Source of the DNA: Syntrophaceae bacterium UBA6109
GTDB taxonomy: Bacteria > Desulfobacterota > Syntrophia > Syntrophales > UBA6109
NCBI GenBank assembly: GCA_002428445.1
Contig: DIWJ01000084.1
Span: forward strand, 12,181-76,180
Reading direction: 5' to 3'
Length of the DNA: 64,000 bases
The notes beneath the pieces were generated by a model. It did no database searches, was not told the DNA's origin, and saw only the letters and a list, made by a program, of their open reading frames with translations. Position numbers and translations under genes: made by a program. Positions 61,519 through 64,000 of this stretch are shown in pieces (positions within the stretch are counted from its first letter, which is position 1; every line of letters starts with the position of its first letter).

Positions 61519-63735
61519 TCTGGGACATTCCGTAATAAAATATACCAATAATACCAAAATACTAATATAAGAAATAAGCAAAGCCAATCCGATGAAAGGC
61601 GGATCAAACTTTAGAATAAGCTTCGATTCACCTTTTGGTACTATAACTGTTTTAAAATTATAGAATCCACGAGCGATCGGAGTTTTTTCCCCATTCAGCC
61701 ACGCTTTCCAATAGGGGGAATAAGCATCACGAATGAGAAGAGCGGCCTCTCTGGATGAGTTGATATGGAGTTCAAGCGTGTTATACGATTGATTGATTAT
61801 ATCGACTGTTCCTATTGCGGGTTCAGTATGAATCTCAGCATTAGCTATAAAATTTTTAAACGCCGATGTTTCAGCATCTTCAGGCGCAATCGGCAAAGAG
61901 TCATAACCTTTAAATGAAGTTTTAATTTTGGTTACACCTTTAGTGATCCTCAACACTTCTTTATTGATGTCATCACTAGAATGTACAGCTGAAAATAAAA
62001 TAAACTTTTGAAAATCCGTTTCGGGGAATATACCGAGCTTATTAATTTCAACAAGGTTTTTTTGAACAAATATTTTCCCGCTGACTCCAATGCTATTTTT
62101 AGCACCAATATTGTTCGCGTTCCACTCTTCCCTAAGCGACTGAAAACTATTTCCGCCGTTTACTAATTTGAAATTCTTGACGAGAAGATTTGTGCAAGTG
62201 GAAATATCAGCGAGTACAATAAAAAGCAGCATGCAGATCAAAGCACTATTTTTAGGGTACCTCATCATGGAACAAACGATGATTGAATACAGAATGGAAA
62301 ACACAATAGAGATAGCAAAGAAAGGACTGAACGTCCAATGGAATGTCCCATAATAAAAAGTATGCAAGACTACATTAATGCTGAGCATCCCTCCTAAGAG
62401 GCATAAAAAGATTATTTTGATTTTTGTATTATCTTTTAACAAAATGCTTAGCCCTAAAGCAGAAGAATAGATTAAAAATAAGTATCCCCCACATCTAAAA
62501 AATAAATCACTGAAATGATTATTTGCCAACAAGGGAGATTTAACAGATAAAATCAACGCTAAGATCGGGCTTACTGCGGAAAGGACCATGATGGTGAACG
62601 TGATCACGATCATCCATAGCAGAGGAATCCGTAAAGATTTAGGTCCATAAATAAGCCCTAAAATACTTAAAGGCAAGCAGAATAGTCCCAAGTAATTGAT
62701 GCTCAAATGATAATTTCCGAAAGGCAGAAGCGTCCAGAATTCAGTTCCTGCTGCGTTGTTGAAGGCGCGCCACTCAAAACCAAACCCCGGTATACTTATG
62801 GATAATAATTCCAGAGGATTACCCGGCAAGAGTTTTTCAAGCGAATACGCGTTTTTCCCGATAGTGGAACGGACTAAATCCGCGCCCTGCAAATATGTAG
62901 CAACAAGAGGGATCAAGGAAATAAATATTAAAACACCTGCAATGCTATAATGTGTTAAAGAAATATTATTGAAAGCAGCCCTTGTGCGGTGTAAATTGCG
63001 TAGAGGCCAGATTGAAACAAAAAATATAAACATTGGTATCCCGAACACATTCCAGAGTATAAAAGGATAATTTAGCGTTAATCCCAGAATCATGACGGTT
63101 ATAATTAATAAATAAAAATTCCGAACTTCTGGTTCTTTTAAAAACCTCAAATAGGCTACAAAAAAGAATAAAGCATAGGCGGCAGGCTCGCCTAAGCTTA
63201 CATCACTCAAATTTAGAACCACCCCGGGTGAAAAAGCGCTAAGTATGACAATAGAAAAATGGACATACCTTGACGTGAAAAGTTGTCTGGCCAGGGCATA
63301 GGCGCCAATAGTTATGGCTGCAGGCACTAGAAAAAATATGTAAAAGGCATAAAGGTAGAAATAATGCGAGATTGTAATGCCTAACATACCAGATAGCCAA
63401 CATAAAAATCCAAGCGCAGCAAAAATTGGGCTCGTACAGCTCACATCACCTAAAAAAGAATTGTAATACGCCGGCCACCCGACACTAACATGCGGAAACC
63501 AGTATGCGATCTCATGAAAAAAGTTAAGTGATTGGAGGTTGTCTCGAAAAATTGAGAACAAAAGCGGATTATCCCAATAGAATTTTTTGTAATGAAGCGT
63601 GTCGTAGCTAGTGACCCAAGCTGAAAATAATATAATTATAAAGACGAACCAATAATCTTTGCATTTTAAAAAAGCCTTCCCCGTTATTCCCCAATTATTA
63701 TTCCGGCAATTGAACATGACAAAATTAAGCGGCAT
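61510..63735 (-). CDS. YfhO-like multi-pass membrane glycosyltransferase, C-terminal end replaced by IS
   Basis: A protein of about 741 residues with about 12 membrane helices in the first 500 residues (for example YWFVFIIILFSAWVTSY, IIFLCLLGGMLSINVVLHTF) and an extracytoplasmic C-terminal beta domain (LELHINSSREAALLIRDAYS, then SPYWKAWLNGEK) as in YfhO. One last helix (IGLALLISYISILVLLVYFI) is followed by TECPRLR-stop, encoded by the IS end. Without the IS the frame would have ended KSRNSRE-stop at 58989, 29 bp before GT2. Start ATG 63735 (GAAGG upstream) is preferred over GTG/ATG within the repeat. Confidence 0.8.
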   Translation of the reverse strand: MPLNFVMFNCRNNNWGITGKAFLKCKDYWFVFIIILFSAWVTSYDTLHYKKFYWDNPLLFSIFRDNLQSLNFFHEIAYWFPHVSVGWPAYYNSFLGDVSCTSPIFAALGFLCWLSGMLGITISHYFYLYAFYIFFLVPAAITIGAYALARQLFTSRYVHFSIVILSAFSPGVVLNLSDVSLGEPAAYALFFFVAYLRFLKEPEVRNFYLLIITVMILGLTLNYPFILWNVFGIPMFIFFVSIWPLRNLHRTRAAFNNISLTHYSIAGVLIFISLIPLVATYLQGADLVRSTIGKNAYSLEKLLPGNPLELLSISIPGFGFEWRAFNNAAGTEFWTLLPFGNYHLSINYLGLFCLPLSILGLIYGPKSLRIPLLWMIVITFTIMVLSAVSPILALILSVKSPLLANNHFSDLFFRCGGYLFLIYSSALGLSILLKDNTKIKIIFLCLLGGMLSINVVLHTFYYGTFHWTFSPFFAISIVFSILYSIIVCSMMRYPKNSALICMLLFIVLADISTCTNLLVKNFKLVNGGNSFQSLREEWNANNIGAKNSIGVSGKIFVQKNLVEINKLGIFPETDFQKFILFSAVHSSDDINKEVLRITKGVTKIKTSFKGYDSLPIAPEDAETSAFKNFIANAEIHTEPAIGTVDIINQSYNTLELHINSSREAALLIRDAYSPYWKAWLNGEKTPIARGFYNFKTVIVPKGESKLILKFDPPFIGLALLISYISILVLLVYFITECPRLR
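61533..61540. repeat. Target-site duplication, right copy
   Basis: TAATAAAA immediately outside the right IS end; matches 59012-59019 exactly. Confidence 0.9.
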
Positions 63736-63746
63736 AGGCGACCTTC

Positions 63747-63839
63747 GGATGAGAGTTTTGCACAACTTTGTGTTTCATTTTGTGTTGATTGCGGTGATAC
63801 CCCCGTGATCAAATATCCGGTTTTGAAAACATATCCTAT
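63747..63839 (+). repeat. Direct repeat copy B (island right border)
   Basis: A 93-bp segment matching copy A (54924-55014), same orientation. Begins GAGAGTTTTGCACAACT (63751-63767) and ends ACATATCCTAT. It lies directly upstream of the YfhO-like gene on the minus strand, as copy A lies upstream of the sugar transferase gene. Confidence 0.8.
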
Positions 63840-63865
63840 GGATATTATAAGCTAATACGTGATTT

Positions 63866-63882
63866 GAGACCTTTGCACAACT
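63866..63882. repeat. IS-end-like 17-bp sequence
   Basis: GAGACCTTTGCACAACT matches GAGAGTTTTGCACAACT at 63751-63767 in 15 of 17 positions. It resembles the terminal repeat of IS5/IS4-type elements. The rest of 63840-64000 is A+T-rich with no gene; ATGGATATTAT recurs at 63838 and 63948. Confidence 0.4.
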
Positions 63883-63970
63883 CAGTTGATCATCATTTCA
63901 TGATACGGATTGTCCGGTGAAGAATTTGCCATTATGCTAGCATAACATATGGATATTATTATAAGATATA

Positions 63971-63999
63971 TTGACTTATGCGTGGTTTTCTGCCATACT
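63971..63999 (+). promoter_or_regulatory. Promoter-like site at the right edge
   Basis: TTGACT (63971-63976), 17-bp spacer, CATACT (63994-63999), pointing out of the window. Confidence 0.3.
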
Positions 64000-64000
64000 T

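Larger units (their letters stand above)
59020..61532 (+). mobile_element. Complete IS1595-family insertion sequence with two passenger genes
   Basis: A 2513-bp element. Terminal inverted repeats of 24 bp (59020-59043 and 61509-61532) match at 22 positions; both begin CGGAATGTCCC. 8-bp direct duplications TAATAAAA flank it exactly. It carries a DDE transposase (59107-59979), a P63C-domain protein (59982-60896) and a small membrane-anchored protein (61045-61518), all on the plus strand. Intact ends, target duplication and transposase suggest recent insertion. The right inverted repeat supplies the stop codon of the YfhO-like gene on the other strand. Confidence 0.92.

Noticed and set aside
1..64000. 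CRISPR arrays, rRNA and tRNA genes
   Set aside because: No regularly spaced repeats and no recognisable rRNA or tRNA arms were found by reading; a tRNA scan was not possible.

Overview
The window looks like a chromosomal segment of a Gram-negative, probably anaerobic deltaproteobacterium of the Syntrophales/Syntrophobacter type. This is inferred from the lysS-lolCD-bamA-skp-lpx order, the TIGR03545/TIGR03546 pair, the many rhodanese, hemerythrin, DUF1059, Hsp20 and CBS proteins, and the high G+C of the backbone. No rRNA, tRNA or CRISPR array was seen.

Layout. 1-12 kb is a loose mosaic of stress and housekeeping genes on both strands: SLOG-like protein, prohibitin, zinc-ribbon protein, rhodanese, MFS carrier, YihY, cytochrome b561, CBS pair, J-domain/receiver fusion, hemerythrin and DUF1059. 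It includes several decayed genes (SixA remnant, frameshifted UspA, an unidentified broken reading frame). 12.3-17.1 kb is a tight plus-strand cluster of two dehydrogenases and two class III PLP enzymes, the first resembling the PbfA ammonia-lyase group. 17.2-27.3 kb holds an AsmA-like TIGR03545/TIGR03546 pair, a histidine kinase that has lost key residues, an HD protein overlapping a YjbQ protein, three tandem Hsp20 genes behind one promoter, an inositol-phosphatase-family protein, a RodZ-like protein, TatA and SSB.

27.5-46.0 kb is a long co-directional envelope operon: lysS, lolC, lolD, bamA, skp, lpxD, lpxA, a GnnA-like oxidoreductase, a gutted GnnB-like remnant, lpxB, msbA, lpxK, an lpxL-type acyltransferase, waaF, gmhB, waaC, a PagL-like lipid A deacylase and a Trm112-like protein. 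Together they make, modify and export lipid A and the inner core and assemble outer-membrane proteins. fabZ is missing from its usual place between lpxD and lpxA.

45.9-54.7 kb is a minus-strand surface-sugar operon: a GT9 enzyme, a membrane nucleotide-sugar dehydratase/epimerase, two aminotransferases, an E1 alpha/beta pair of the pyruvate dehydrogenase type without E2/E3, an aldo/keto reductase and a sugar-phosphate transferase. The E1 pair in this setting suggests an unusual, possibly two-carbon-branched, amino sugar.

55.0-63.8 kb is a clearly more A+T-rich island (WecE-like transaminase, two methyltransferases, GT2, YfhO-like GT-C) bracketed by two copies of a ~91-bp direct repeat. A complete 2.5-kb IS1595-family element with 24-bp inverted ends, an 8-bp target duplication and two passenger genes sits exactly at the 3' end of the YfhO-like gene and has replaced its last seven codons.
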